DNA of 64,000 nucleotides, from contig CAVZFB010000054.1 in assembly GCA_963774345.1 (NCBI GenBank), forward strand, positions 102,718-166,717, given 5' to 3'. This DNA is from AP-15 sp963774345. Lineage in GTDB: Bacteria; Pseudomonadota; Alphaproteobacteria; ATCC43930; CGMCC-115725. The translations under genes were made by a program, and so were the position numbers. Positions 38,678 to 47,931 of the stretch are shown here, piece by piece. How positions within the stretch are numbered: the first letter of the stretch is position 1; every line of letters begins with the position of its first letter. Under the pieces are notes generated by a model, which worked only from the letters and a program-made list of their open reading frames with translations, was not told where the DNA came from and did no database searches.

Positions 38678-39529
38678 TCACCGGCGATGGCTAGTCCCAG
38701 GTGTCGCCCGTACCAGGATCAGGCGCCGCACGCCCCAGGCAATGGCGTTGCGCAGCAACGTGACGAACGCGTCGGTTTCCCACGGGCCGTGAAAGGTGGG
38801 CGGCGTCGTGTCCGCGGGGTCGGCCGGGCGGGCCGCGCGGATGGCGGGGTTGTGGCAATGGCCGAGAGCAAAGTAGGTCACGCCGCCGTCGCCGACCGCA
38901 CGGGTATAGCCAACGACACGGGTCCTGCCGTCGGGTTGCAAGGATGTGTCCGAGCCGTAGAGGTTCGTGACGACGGGCCATGCGGCGCTCGCGCCGTAAT
39001 CCGCGGTCAGCAGGATTTGCGTCGAGCCCGGGTCCTGCAGCTCGATGAAGTACGGCTCGTCCTCGACGACGAAGGATTTGCCGAGCCCTTTGGTCAGAGG
39101 GTGATCGGTGGCGCTGACTTCGACGCGAAACTCGCGGATCGGGGGATGGGTCAGGAAGCGGCTGCCGAGCAGCGCGTGGTGCTCGGTCTTGACAGTACGA
39201 CGATTGCGCACGCCCTCGACCCGCTCGGCACGGCCGCCGCTGGTCCCGTGCAAGCCGAGCCAATGGCCGCCCGCCTCCAGCCAGCGCTCGATGGCGCGGG
39301 TTTGCAGGGCGTTCGGGTAGGGGCCGGCGACATAGGTGATCAGCAATTGGCTGACCGGCAGCCATTTCTCGACGTCCGCGAAGTCGTTGGCGACCGAGGC
39401 CGGAATATCTCGCTCCGCCAGTAGGCCGAGCAGCCGCAGGCGGGCATAATCGTGGTCGTGCCCGGCCATCGAAGCCGGCGGAAAACCGCCGGCAATCAGA
39501 TGCGCGTGGCCGAAATTGTTCTCTGCCAT
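38678..39529 (-). CDS. ThuA-domain protein
   Basis: The 283-residue protein has the ThuA fold, a class I glutamine amidotransferase-like domain without the catalytic cysteine triad: AGGFPPASMAGHDHDYARLRLL, LLITYVAGPYP, WLGLHGTSGG, EVSATDHPLTKGL, and GYTRAVGDGGVTYFALGHCHNP. ThuA proteins act in trehalose-type sugar utilisation in rhizobia, but most are uncharacterised. The frame is intact. It is convergent with the acyl-CoA dehydrogenase-like gene, with 34 bases between. Confidence 0.82.
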   Translation of the reverse strand: MAENNFGHAHLIAGGFPPASMAGHDHDYARLRLLGLLAERDIPASVANDFADVEKWLPVSQLLITYVAGPYPNALQTRAIERWLEAGGHWLGLHGTSGGRAERVEGVRNRRTVKTEHHALLGSRFLTHPPIREFRVEVSATDHPLTKGLGKSFVVEDEPYFIELQDPGSTQILLTADYGASAAWPVVTNLYGSDTSLQPDGRTRVVGYTRAVGDGGVTYFALGHCHNPAIRAARPADPADTTPPTFHGPWETDAFVTLLRNAIAWGVRRLILVRATPGTSHRR

Positions 39530-39680
39530 CGGATCACCCCGCTCGCCCCGTTAGCGCCTGCAACACCTCGACCCCCAGTCTCTCACTTGCCCCGGTTTTC
39601 GCCTACCATGAATTACGCAGAGCCCGGTCGGCCTTCTTGAGACTGACTTACCTGTGGTCGAGGAATTTCGTCTCGTCGTT

Positions 39681-40472
39681 TTAGTTCGGACTAGCTGCGC
39701 TCTCCGGCAGGACCTGTAGCAGCGGGGCGGGACTGACCGAGATAGTCCCGGTAAAAGGCTGGTCGTGAGCGAGGATGAGCAATACGGATACCGCCACCCC
39801 GCTCGCAAACAGCCCCATTGTGATGGCAGCGGCGCCCCGATTGTCGCTGTGGACCATGGCAATCGCTGCCAGCATACAAATCGCTTGCACCAGCAGGCAC
39901 GACCATTTGGTCAAATTGACTTGCGACCGGCTGACGATGATGCGTTGCCGGCGCGCGTCGAGTGCGTTTTCAAGCGCGGTGGCGATCCCGCGCTGCGCGA
40001 TCTCCTGGCCTCGGTTGCTGGGAGTGAGGGCGAGCGCCAACTGCACCGCCTCGGCAAGGGGTCCGGGGATGATCGTCAGCTTGGCCCTGTGCTGCGCCAT
40101 CTTCGGCCACTCCTGAGTTGCCGCTTCTTCAATGTGGAGATGGATCAAGCGGCGCATTTGCGCTTCAGGCTCACCCGGGAAATTGGCGGCCAGGATCACG
40201 ACCGCCCTGAGCGCGCTGGCCTCGCGGAAGACTGCTGTGTTGGCCCGATCGGTGTCGTTCCAGACCTGGGAAGCGGTAAAGGCGATAAACAGCGCGAAGA
40301 GGATACCCAACGGCGGCAGCATACCCGGGGAGACGGCCTTGAAAGCGCGCGCCCGCTCGCCTGCCGTGAGGCCAATCACGACCGCATAGATCACTGCCGT
40401 GACCAGGTAAGTAGCGCCGAAAACGACCAGCGCCATCCATACTAAAGGAAGGTTGTGCAGCCAATCATTCAT
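39681..40472 (-). CDS. Bestrophin-like (DUF4239) membrane protein
   Basis: The 263-residue protein has N-terminal membrane helices (LVWMALVVFGATYLVTAVIYAVVIG and PPLGILFALFIAFTASQVW), the conserved FTASQVW(N)D..RA followed by EASALR, a helical cytoplasmic middle, and two C-terminal helices. This is the DUF4239 layout shared with the protein at 21451-22254. No function is established. It ends with a short Pro/Ser-rich tail. Confidence 0.75.
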   Translation of the reverse strand: MNDWLHNLPLVWMALVVFGATYLVTAVIYAVVIGLTAGERARAFKAVSPGMLPPLGILFALFIAFTASQVWNDTDRANTAVFREASALRAVVILAANFPGEPEAQMRRLIHLHIEEAATQEWPKMAQHRAKLTIIPGPLAEAVQLALALTPSNRGQEIAQRGIATALENALDARRQRIIVSRSQVNLTKWSCLLVQAICMLAAIAMVHSDNRGAAAITMGLFASGVAVSVLLILAHDQPFTGTISVSPAPLLQVLPESAASPN

Positions 40473-40724
40473 GCATTGCGCCTTCCGATGTTGGGAGCCA
40501 GCCCGCCAAGGATGGTGAACCAGGCATCTAAGTCGAGCGGCGGAAGGAAGCGCTGAAGGTTGGGCTGCGTTGCGGTCTCACGCCGTTCGCGCGGTGCGCC
40601 GGTGAACCCGACCGAGGCTCCGAAAAGACTTTATCAAAACCCCATTCAATTCCTAATGCATGACGATCGCCGACGCTCGGAGGGGGTTCATCTGAAAAAG
40701 CGGGATCGCCGCTGACCGCAGCAA

Positions 40725-41252
40725 TCAGCGCGTCGAATTGTCGGCTCCGAACGGATCGTAGGGATAGCCGGCGTAGGCGAGACTAGCACTGCCGTTGAAG
40801 CTTAACAGCTCCTCCACTTTCTCGACCGTCCTGCCGATCGCGCTGCGAGGCTCGCCGGCTTGGAGCTGACGCTTAACCTCGATAAGGGCTCGGTTGGCGC
40901 CATCGAGACGTTGCGCAAGGATCGCGGCAACATAGAGGGCGACGGTCGGATCGCCGGCAAGCAGCGCCGGTGCGTCGGCGACGTGAAATTCACATTGTTC
41001 AAGGGTCCTAACGTCCGCCGTGTGGGGCTGATCCAGGAGAACGGCCAGTTCGCCGAACACCGAGCCGGGCGCCGAGACTTTGGCGATCTGGACGCCGTCT
41101 TTAACGACCTCGACAGCGCCGCTCCTGAGCACAAGCAGCCTTCCGGTGGTTGAACCGGCCGCCAGCACAGTCTCGCCGGTTTGGCATTCCACCAGCGACA
41201 AGCCTGCGAGCCTCTCCGCAAAGGCCGCGGCGTCCGGAATTGGTATGGGCAT
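40725..41252 (-). CDS. Cyclic nucleotide-binding-fold protein with altered phosphate site
   Basis: A single cNMP-binding beta-roll of about 175 residues with GRLLVLRSGAVEVVKDG and the phosphate-binding cassette GSVFGELAVLLDQPHTADVRT. In true cAMP/cGMP receptors this cassette reads PRxA; here the phosphate-contacting Arg is His, so nucleotide binding is doubtful. There is no DNA-binding helix-turn-helix, so it is not a Crp/Fnr regulator; the C-terminal 60 residues are helical. Start ATG 41252 is preceded by GAAAGGAGG. Partner unknown. Confidence 0.82.
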   Translation of the reverse strand: MPIPIPDAAAFAERLAGLSLVECQTGETVLAAGSTTGRLLVLRSGAVEVVKDGVQIAKVSAPGSVFGELAVLLDQPHTADVRTLEQCEFHVADAPALLAGDPTVALYVAAILAQRLDGANRALIEVKRQLQAGEPRSAIGRTVEKVEELLSFNGSASLAYAGYPYDPFGADNSTR

Positions 41253-41364
41253 GCTCCGGTCCTCCTTTCGGTTCGTCAAAGTGGGATACGAGCACCCACC
41301 GAAGCCACTTTTTAACAAGTTGCCGGACCGCCACTCCTCTGACGAACGCGTGATTTTGCCGGCA

Positions 41365-42264
41365 CTATAGTAGGTCGGCGACGGCATTCCAGTACCGTTT
41401 CATGGCATCGATATGGTCGCTCAGTGACCGGTCGGCGATGCGGTGGAGGTGGCCGCTCTCGTAATAGTTGGCCAAGGTCAAATGGGTAACGCCGATCGAC
41501 TTCCAGAATCGCACCTGGTCACGCCATTCGGCCTCGGTCCCGGCGCCGGCCGAGACCCGCGTGTCGATGCCGATCGTCGCCGGATCACGGCCCGCCTCCT
41601 CGGTATAGCGCTGCAGTGTGGCGATGGCCGCTTTTGCTTCCTCGCCGGGCGGATAGGCGAGCGGCATCCAGCCGTCACCCCATTTGGCGCAGCGGCGCAA
41701 GGTCACATCGGCATGACCCCCGTACCACAGCGGGATCTTGCGCCTGGTGGGCAGCGGGTTGATCCCGGCATCCTCGATTGTGTGCCATCTGCCTTTGAAG
41801 CTGACATGCGGGTCGGCCCACAACGCCCGCATGACCTCGACCTGTTCTTCCGAGCGGCGGCCGCGATTGTGGAAATTCTCGTTGAGGCCGACGAACTCCA
41901 CCTCGTTCCACCCGACCCCGATGCCGAGGCGGAAGCGCCCGCTCGACAGCACATCGAGACAGGCCGCCTGTTTGGCGACCAGCACGGTTTGACGTTGCGC
42001 TAAGATCAATACCTGGGTGGAGAAATCGGCGATCTGTGTGCATCCGGCGAGAAAGCCGAACAGTACGAACGGGTCGTGATACCAGTCGGTTGATCGGGCA
42101 CGGCCTTGGGTCCACTCGGGCCGGCTCGCGACATTAACCCCCAGCACGTGATCGGGGGCGGCGATGCCGTGATAACCGATCGCTTCTGCCGCCTGAGCAA
42201 AATCCCGCAGCGCCGCCGGCTCACCGCCAATATCGACAATCGGGAGAGCTACACCGAGCTTCAT
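41365..42264 (-). CDS. LLM-class (luciferase-like) flavin or F420-dependent oxidoreductase
   Basis: The 299-residue TIM-barrel protein starts MKLGVALPIVDIGGEP and contains GYHGIAAPDHVLGVN, ILAQRQTVLVAKQAACLDVLSSGRFRLGIGVGWNEVEF and PLWYGGHADVTLRRCAKWGDGWMPL, characteristic of the Rv2161c-like LLM subfamily often annotated as F420-dependent. Whether the cofactor is F420 or FMN cannot be decided here. The ATG at 42264 is the internal family start; a second ATG lies six bases upstream. Confidence 0.88.
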   Translation of the reverse strand: MKLGVALPIVDIGGEPAALRDFAQAAEAIGYHGIAAPDHVLGVNVASRPEWTQGRARSTDWYHDPFVLFGFLAGCTQIADFSTQVLILAQRQTVLVAKQAACLDVLSSGRFRLGIGVGWNEVEFVGLNENFHNRGRRSEEQVEVMRALWADPHVSFKGRWHTIEDAGINPLPTRRKIPLWYGGHADVTLRRCAKWGDGWMPLAYPPGEEAKAAIATLQRYTEEAGRDPATIGIDTRVSAGAGTEAEWRDQVRFWKSIGVTHLTLANYYESGHLHRIADRSLSDHIDAMKRYWNAVADLL

Positions 42265-42330
42265 CTGCACCTCCGCTGGATCAGGCTTCTGTGATCACCT
42301 CGACCATATCACACGCATGACACTGCGACT

Positions 42331-43339
42331 TCAGCCGGACAGCGCCTTGGCGAGGAAAGGCAGGCTCTCGTCCATCCGGTAATCGACACCGCTATGGTTG
42401 TCGGAGAACTCGTCATAGCGATGCGCGACGCCGAGCTCGTTCAGCCGCCGCACGAACCTGCGGGCGCCGTAGAGCAGATTGAATTGATCTGTCTTGCCGC
42501 AGTCGATGTAGAGCGCTTTTAGCCGACGCAGATTGTCGGCCTGGGTTTCGACCGCGACCACAGGGTCGTGCCGCAACCAGTTCGCCCAGCGTTCCTCGAT
42601 AATCTCGCAGGTATCGAAGGTGACCGGCAGCCGCATCCCAAGAAACTGCGTCGGATCGGGATCGTAGCTGGCCGCCATCGCCAGCGCGTTGATCACCTTG
42701 AAGGAGCCCTCCGGGTGCTTTTGGGCTGATTTCGAGCTTTTGCCACCAGCGCTCGATCGAGTTCTCATCACCGGCGAGAGCACGCAGCGCCGCCGGCATG
42801 TCGGGCAGATAGCACACCTCGAATCCCATATCGCCGGAATGACAGGCCGCCGCCGCCCAGATGTCGGCGTGGCGCAGCGCGTGCGTGATCGCGCCATAGC
42901 CGCCAGAGCTCTTGCCGAACACGCCGCGCCGCCCGGCGCCGCCGCAATTAAAGCGTTGCTCGATTGCCGGCAACATCTCGTGCAGCAGGAAGTCCTCCCA
43001 AAGGCCCATCGCCGCCGAGTTGATGTACTGGTTGCCGCCGAGCCGGGTGAAGCAATCGGGAAAGGCGACGACAACCGGGGGCATGTGCCCTTCCCCAATC
43101 AGCCGGTCGAGCCGCTCTGGCAGGTTCTCGCGAAAGCCCACCCAATTGGTGTGGGACAGGCCGCTCCCGGTGAAGCCGACCAGATCCACCAGCAGGAGCA
43201 ATCCTTGTCCGTCATGCCCGGCCGGGACGTACACATCAACGGCGCGCGCGGATGGATCACCCAGCATATTGCTCTTGAGGGCTTGGCTCTCGACCGTCAC
43301 TCGGCTGACGGAACCCGTCGACCCGAAGTACCTGCGCAT
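42331..43339 (-). CDS. Esterase family alpha/beta hydrolase (one frameshift)
   Basis: The protein has an esterase-D-like alpha/beta fold: VDVYVPAGHDGQGLLLLVDL, VVVAFPDCFTRLGGNQY, and the nucleophile motif FGKSSGGYGA, with a C-terminal His in SDNHSGVDYRM. Near 42715 one extra A shifts the frame; the continuing sequence is KHPEGSFKVINALAMAASYDPDP to TGA 42331. About 335 residues. ATG 43339 (MRRYFGSTG) is favoured; the longer frame upstream lacks similarity. Natural ester substrate unknown. Confidence 0.82.
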
Positions 43340-43552
43340 GCGTTTATTCCCCTGCTTTGGTTGCTTGGCGGCGCACAGCTGCATCGAAGATATGGGTGGG
43401 CCGGTGCTGAATCCCGCATGCCCGCGGTCAAGTCCTGCCGGTGACACCGGGTCCACGATGCCGATGAAGACCCCGGCTGATAGACTGAGCTTTGGCAAGA
43501 GGCGCGATGCAGGGTACGCTCTCATCCGCATCTAATCGGAATGGAGACGGCA

Positions 43553-43846
43553 ATGGCTAAGGCGTATTGGGTGGCGACGTATCGTTCGATTTCCGACCCG
43601 GAGGCGTTGGCGGGTTATGCCAAGCTCGCCGGTCCGGCGATCGAGGCTGCCGGTGGGCGCTTTCTGGCTCGCGGAACTGCGGCGAAAGCCTATGAAGCCG
43701 GGGTTTTGCAGCGCACCGTCATCATCGAATTCGACAGCGTCGCGAAGGCGACGGCCGCCCACGACAGCGCCGGATATCAGGCCGCATTGAAGGCTCTCGG
43801 CAAGGGTGCCGACCGAGATATGCGGATCGTCGAGGGTGTGGAATAG
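43553..43846 (+). CDS. DUF1330 domain-containing protein
   Basis: The 97-residue protein is a ferredoxin-like alpha/beta dimer of the DUF1330 family: KAYWVATYRSISDPEALAGYAKLAGPA, GGRFLARG and VIIEFDSVAKATAAHDSAGYQAAL. DUF1330 proteins are structurally related to ABM/EthD monooxygenase-like folds, with no known activity. Start ATG 43553 is preceded by GGAGACGG; ATG 43541 is an in-frame alternative. It lies just upstream of an LLM oxidoreductase gene. Confidence 0.9.
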   Translation: MAKAYWVATYRSISDPEALAGYAKLAGPAIEAAGGRFLARGTAAKAYEAGVLQRTVIIEFDSVAKATAAHDSAGYQAALKALGKGADRDMRIVEGVE

Positions 43847-43879
43847 CCTCCCCCGCCATTGTCCCGCAGGAGACTCATC

Positions 43880-45130
43880 ATGCCGCGTTTGAATTTCGGC
43901 GCCTTCCTCGCCCCGCACCATCCGGTCGGCGAGCATCCGATGTTGCAGTTCCGCCGCGATCTCGACCTCGTCGAGCAGCTCGATCGGCTCGGCTACGACG
44001 AATTCTGGTGCGGTGAGCACCATTCGAGCGGCTGGGAGATGATCGGTTCGCCCGAAATGTTCTTGGCCGCGGCGGGTGAGCGATCCAAGCGCATCAAGCT
44101 CGCCACCGGGGTCGTCTCGCTCCCCTATCACCACCCGTTCAATGTCGCCCAGCGCATGGTCCAGCTCGACTGGATGACCGGCGGCCGGGCGATCTTCGGG
44201 TCCGGCCCCGGCGCGCTCGCATCGGACGCCCACACCTTGGGGATCGATCCGATGGTGCAGCGCGACCGCCAAGACGAGGCGATCGGCGTCATCCGGCGTC
44301 TGTTCAACGGCGAGCGGGTGACCGCGAAAAGCGACTGGTTCACCTTGCAGGACGCGGCGTTGCAGCTGCTGCCCCTCCAGGAAGAAATGCCGTTCGCGGT
44401 CGCCTCGCAGATCAGCCCATCGGGCATGACCTTGGCCGGCAAGCACGGGATCGGCGTGATCTCGATCGGCTCGATGTCCGATGAAGGGTTGAACAGCCTG
44501 CCGACACAATGGGGCTTTGCCGAGGCCGCGGCCAAGAAGCACGGCACAACCGTCGACCGCAAGGATTGGCGGGTCTTGCTCTCCTGGCACATCGCCGAGA
44601 CCCGTGAGAAAGCGCGCGCCGAAGCCCGTGAGGGCCTGCTGCGCCATCACAACCAATACGTTGTCGGAACATTGCAGCGGCCGGGCGCGCAGCCCTTCAC
44701 CGATCCTGACGAGGCGGTCGACAAGACGGCCTTCTCAGACCAGGCCGCGGCGACGATCGGCACCCCCGACGATCTGGTCAAGCGGATCAAATCCGTGCTC
44801 GAGGTCAGCGGCGGCTTCGGCACCCTCGTCGGCTTTGTCCACGACTGGGCCAACCCGGAAAACACGATGCGCAGCTGGGATATGGTGGCCCGCTATGTCG
44901 TGCCGGAAATCAATGGCTATCTCAAAGGGCTGCACGACTCGCAGCACTTTGTCGCCACCAACCGCGAAGTCTTCAACCGCGCCCACGAGGCGATCATTGC
45001 CAAGGTCATGGAAAACGAGGCGGCGGTCGCGGCACTCGCCGTCACCCGCGGCTCGCGCCTCGGTGACGTCGCCTCGGCCAGCAATGTCCCCGATCTCGAC
45101 AAGGCCCGCGCCCAGGCCGGCATCCGGTAA
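43880..45130 (+). CDS. LLM-class flavin-dependent monooxygenase (bacterial luciferase-like)
   Basis: The 416-residue intact TIM-barrel enzyme has MPRLNFGAFLAPHHPVGEHP, GYDEFWCGEHHSSGWE, KLATGVVSLPYHHPF and GSGPGALASDAHTLG, resembling limonene 1,2-monooxygenase and other FMN-dependent two-component monooxygenases. The start is ATG 43880; an upstream in-frame codon at 43859 is less likely. The following SDR starts 6 bases after its stop and is probably co-expressed. Substrate unknown. Confidence 0.92.
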   Translation: MPRLNFGAFLAPHHPVGEHPMLQFRRDLDLVEQLDRLGYDEFWCGEHHSSGWEMIGSPEMFLAAAGERSKRIKLATGVVSLPYHHPFNVAQRMVQLDWMTGGRAIFGSGPGALASDAHTLGIDPMVQRDRQDEAIGVIRRLFNGERVTAKSDWFTLQDAALQLLPLQEEMPFAVASQISPSGMTLAGKHGIGVISIGSMSDEGLNSLPTQWGFAEAAAKKHGTTVDRKDWRVLLSWHIAETREKARAEAREGLLRHHNQYVVGTLQRPGAQPFTDPDEAVDKTAFSDQAAATIGTPDDLVKRIKSVLEVSGGFGTLVGFVHDWANPENTMRSWDMVARYVVPEINGYLKGLHDSQHFVATNREVFNRAHEAIIAKVMENEAAVAALAVTRGSRLGDVASASNVPDLDKARAQAGIR

Positions 45131-45135
45131 ACTCG

Positions 45136-45892
45136 GTGGCCTTTACCCGCTACCAAAGTCTCAAGGGCCGCACCGTCGTCGTGACCGGCGGCGCCAGCGG
45201 CATCGGCGCCGCGTTCGTCCGCGCCTTTGCCGCAAACGAGGGGCGCGTTGCGTTCCTCGATGTCCAGACCGATGTCGGCGCGGCGCTGGCCGGCGCGATA
45301 GGACGAGAGGCGGAACGCCGCTATTCGTGCCTTGCGACCTGACCGACATCGCCGCGTTGCGCTCGACGCCGTGCGTGCGGCGCTCGGTCCGGCGGCGGTG
45401 TTGGTCAACAACGCGGCCAACGATCGGCGCTACGATTTCGCCGCAATGACCCCGGCCGAGTTCGACCGAACTATCTCAGTGAATTTCCGCCACGTGTTCT
45501 TTGCGGCGCAGGCGGTCGTGCCGCAAATGCGCGAGCTCGGCCACGGCTCGATCATCAACATGTCGTCGGTGTCCTGGATGCGCGGCGTCCCGCAGCTTGA
45601 AGCCTACGCCGCCGCTAAGGCCGCGATCGTCGGTTTCACCAACTCCTTGGCCCGCGCCGTGGGCGCGTCGCGCATTCGCGTCAACGCGATCGCACCCGGC
45701 ATGGTGCTGACCGAACGCCAACGCCGCCTATGGTTCCAGGACGAGAGCCAGATTGAGGCGGCGCGCAGCCAGCAATGCCTGCCCGATTTGATCGCCCCCG
45801 AGGACATCGCCAATCTGGCGCTGTTCCTTGCCGCGGACGACAGCCGGCTGATCACGCGGCAGTGCAACTCGGTCAACGGCGGCATCCTATAA
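45136..45892 (+). CDS. Short-chain dehydrogenase/reductase (frameshifted)
   Basis: N-terminal TGGASGIG, then NNAAN, SSVSWM with the catalytic Ser and YAAAK with catalytic Tyr and Lys are all present, but in different frames: shifts near 45318 and 45360 join REAERR.., CDLTDIAALR and AVRAALGPAAVLVNNAAN. The last frame ends LITRQCNSVNGGIL at 45892. About 251 residues. A GTG at 45136, 6 bases after the LLM gene, is the likely start. The pair looks like a two-step oxidation unit. Confidence 0.85.
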
Positions 45893-46371
45893 TACGTGGG
45901 TATGGGTTGATCCCGGCGGCCGGGGAAGAATGCCCTAGGACTGGCAGAACACCGTGCATCCTTCGAGGCCCCGCTTCGCACGGCACCTCAGAGCTTGTGA
46001 AAGAATCGCCGGTGGTTCGTCATTCCGGGGCGGGGGCACAGCCCACGAGCCCGGAATCCATGAACACAGACCTGCGATCCGTCGGAAAAGCCGGTGTTCA
46101 TGGGTTCCGGGTCTGTCCCTGCGGGGCATCCCGGAATGACGATTTCTGGCGAGGGCGTATCTTCGCAAGCTCTCAGGATGACGACCTTCTCTAATGCCAT
46201 CACAACCTTACGTCATGGTGAGGAGCGTCACGGCGACGCCGGGGCGCGTCTCGAACCACGCACCGCGCCGATGCAACGCAATTTTAGCCCATCCCTCCGG
46301 CGAAGCCCGCGGTCGCCCGCTAAAGATGATAGGCTCCGCCCAGCCCGTCCCATAGCTACTGAGGAGGAAGT
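45893..46371. other. Intergenic region with palindromic elements
   Basis: About 480 bases with no gene. It contains the long palindromic element at 46018-46142 and, on both sides, further short inverted sequences (CCTTCGAGGCCCC..GGCACCTCAG; TTCGCAAGCTCTCAGGATGACG) of the kind found in rhizobial intergenic mosaics. The right end should hold the promoter of the GhrA-like gene; GAGGAGG precedes its ATG. Confidence 0.55.
46018..46142. repeat. Rhizobial-type intergenic palindromic element
   Basis: The left end CGTCATTCCGGGG and right end CCCGGAATGACG are inverted. Inside, AGCCCGGAATCCATGAACAC is mirrored by GTGTTCATGGGTTCCGGG. The whole 125-base unit can fold into a long imperfect hairpin. Elements with CGTCATTCCGGGG...CCCCGGAATGACG ends are abundant between genes in Rhizobiales and relatives. 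Confidence 0.75.
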
Positions 46372-47307
46372 ATGGCGCTGCTCATCTTCGGTCTTGATAC
46401 CCGCATCGGCAACGCCAAGGCATGGCGCGATACGGTCGCCGAAAAGCTTCCCGATCTGGAGCTTCGCATTTGGCCCGACGCGGGAGCGCCTGGGGATATT
46501 GAATATCTTGCCTTCATGCAGCCGGATTTCGACGTCCTGCCCGCGTTTCCTAATCTGAAAGCGATGTTCAGCCGCTCGGCCGGGGTCGAGGCGTTCGTCG
46601 ACCACCCGAAGCTGCCGAAAGTCCCGCTCGGCAAGATGGAACCGCCGGGCGGCGATCCGATGATGACCGAATACGTCGTCATGCACGTGCTGCGCTTTCA
46701 CCGCGACATGCCCGGCTATCAGATGGCGCAGGCCAATCGCGAGTGGCGCCGGACACGGATCGTCCGGCCGGAGGAACGGCGCGTCGGGTTCCTCGGCTAC
46801 GGCATGATGGCGAAAGCGCCGGCATTGGTGTTGAAGTCGCTCGGCTTCCCGGTCTCGGCCTGGGTCCGCTCACCGCGGGAGAACGAGGAAGTTCCGATCT
46901 TTCACGGTCGCGGCCAGCTCGAGCCGTTTCTCAATCAGACCGATATCGCCGTCTGCCTGTTGCCGCTGACCCGGGAAACCGAGGGCATTTTTTGCTCCGG
47001 CATCTTTGCGATGATGCCGAGAGGGGCGATGCTGATAAATGTCGGGCGCGGCAAACATGTCGTGTACGACGACCTGATCCGGGCACTCGATACAGGACAA
47101 TTGTCCTACGCCGCGCTCGACGCGCTGTGGCCCGAGCCCCTGCCCCCGGACAGCCCGTTGTGGCTGCACCCCAAAATCACCGTAATGCCGCACGTCGCCC
47201 GCCGCCCGACCGTCGCCCAGCTGGTGACCGAGATCGCCGCCAACATCCGCAGCCTCGAGGCGGGCGGCCCGCTGTTGCAGCAAATCGACACCGCAATGGG
47301 ATACTGA
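46372..47307 (+). CDS. 2-hydroxyacid dehydrogenase (glyoxylate/hydroxypyruvate reductase A-like)
   Basis: The 311-residue intact NAD(P)H-dependent reductase matches the GhrA group: RSAGVEAFVDHP, GDPMMTEYVVMHVLRFHRDMP, a nucleotide-binding GFLGYGMMAK (the third glycine of GxGxxG is Ala), NVGRGKHVV with the catalytic Arg, and PHVARRPT with the catalytic His. It would reduce glyoxylate or hydroxypyruvate. A GAGGAGG ribosome site precedes the ATG. Confidence 0.9.
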   Translation: MALLIFGLDTRIGNAKAWRDTVAEKLPDLELRIWPDAGAPGDIEYLAFMQPDFDVLPAFPNLKAMFSRSAGVEAFVDHPKLPKVPLGKMEPPGGDPMMTEYVVMHVLRFHRDMPGYQMAQANREWRRTRIVRPEERRVGFLGYGMMAKAPALVLKSLGFPVSAWVRSPRENEEVPIFHGRGQLEPFLNQTDIAVCLLPLTRETEGIFCSGIFAMMPRGAMLINVGRGKHVVYDDLIRALDTGQLSYAALDALWPEPLPPDSPLWLHPKITVMPHVARRPTVAQLVTEIAANIRSLEAGGPLLQQIDTAMGY

Positions 47308-47604
47308 TCCGGCGAATTACCGAGAATCTCGGCTCTTAAGAATGCGCGCTTGAGCCGTTCTTCCCGAGGCAGTTTTGGCCATATCTTTTGGGGATCCGTA
47401 ACCCACTGACACCGCTGGAAGTCCGGCGGCTCATCGAAAGCCTTGATTTCTGCAACCGGTCTCGCCTGCGGACGGAGCCTTGCGCCGCGCCAGCTTGTTC
47501 AGCGTTCTGCTCGGCAGATAGATCTGGCTGTTGGTGAACCAGAAGGTGATCCCCTCCGGCCGAAAGTCGGTGTAAGCTCCGCCGAAACGCGAGGAAGCCA
47601 CCAT

Positions 47605-47931
47605 ATGACCGACGACGCCACGACCAGACCAACACAATCGAGTGGATTTCCGCCGCCTAATTTCCCTACGGTATTCGCGGACAGCGTGCAGAGTCTGATA
47701 AATAGTCAAACAATTGTTAAGTTTTACCTAGCCAGATTTGAGCCAAGCTTTGTGGGAGACGGACGGACACAGATGCAGTCGTTCGCGCAGGTCATAATGC
47801 CAATGGATGGGTTTGCGAGCATGTTTGTATTTTTTGAAGCCCAACTCCGCGTGTTAGTCCAGAATGGCTTTATAACTGAGGCTCGTCTTGCTGAATTACG
47901 GGCTGTTTTTAACCCGGGTCAGAAACCATGA
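47605..47931 (+). CDS. Hypothetical protein, first gene of a lower-GC trio
   Basis: The 108-residue protein starts MTDDATTRPTQSSGFPPPNFPTV and has an alpha/beta pattern (SLINSQTIVKFYLARFEPSF, QSFAQVIMPMDGFASMFVFFEAQL). The layout loosely resembles DUF3467-type small proteins, but I cannot assign it. The coding sequence is AT-richer than its surroundings (for example AATAGTCAAACAATTGTTAAG). Its stop overlaps the next start as ATGA, showing translational coupling. Confidence 0.6.
   Translation: MTDDATTRPTQSSGFPPPNFPTVFADSVQSLINSQTIVKFYLARFEPSFVGDGRTQMQSFAQVIMPMDGFASMFVFFEAQLRVLVQNGFITEARLAELRAVFNPGQKP

Noticed and set aside
47336..47709. Minus-strand frames antisense to the start of the lower-GC trio
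   Set aside because: One contains a plausible-looking stretch (ITFWFTNSQIYLPSRTL), but it has no ribosome site or family match and overlaps a better supported gene; left unannotated.
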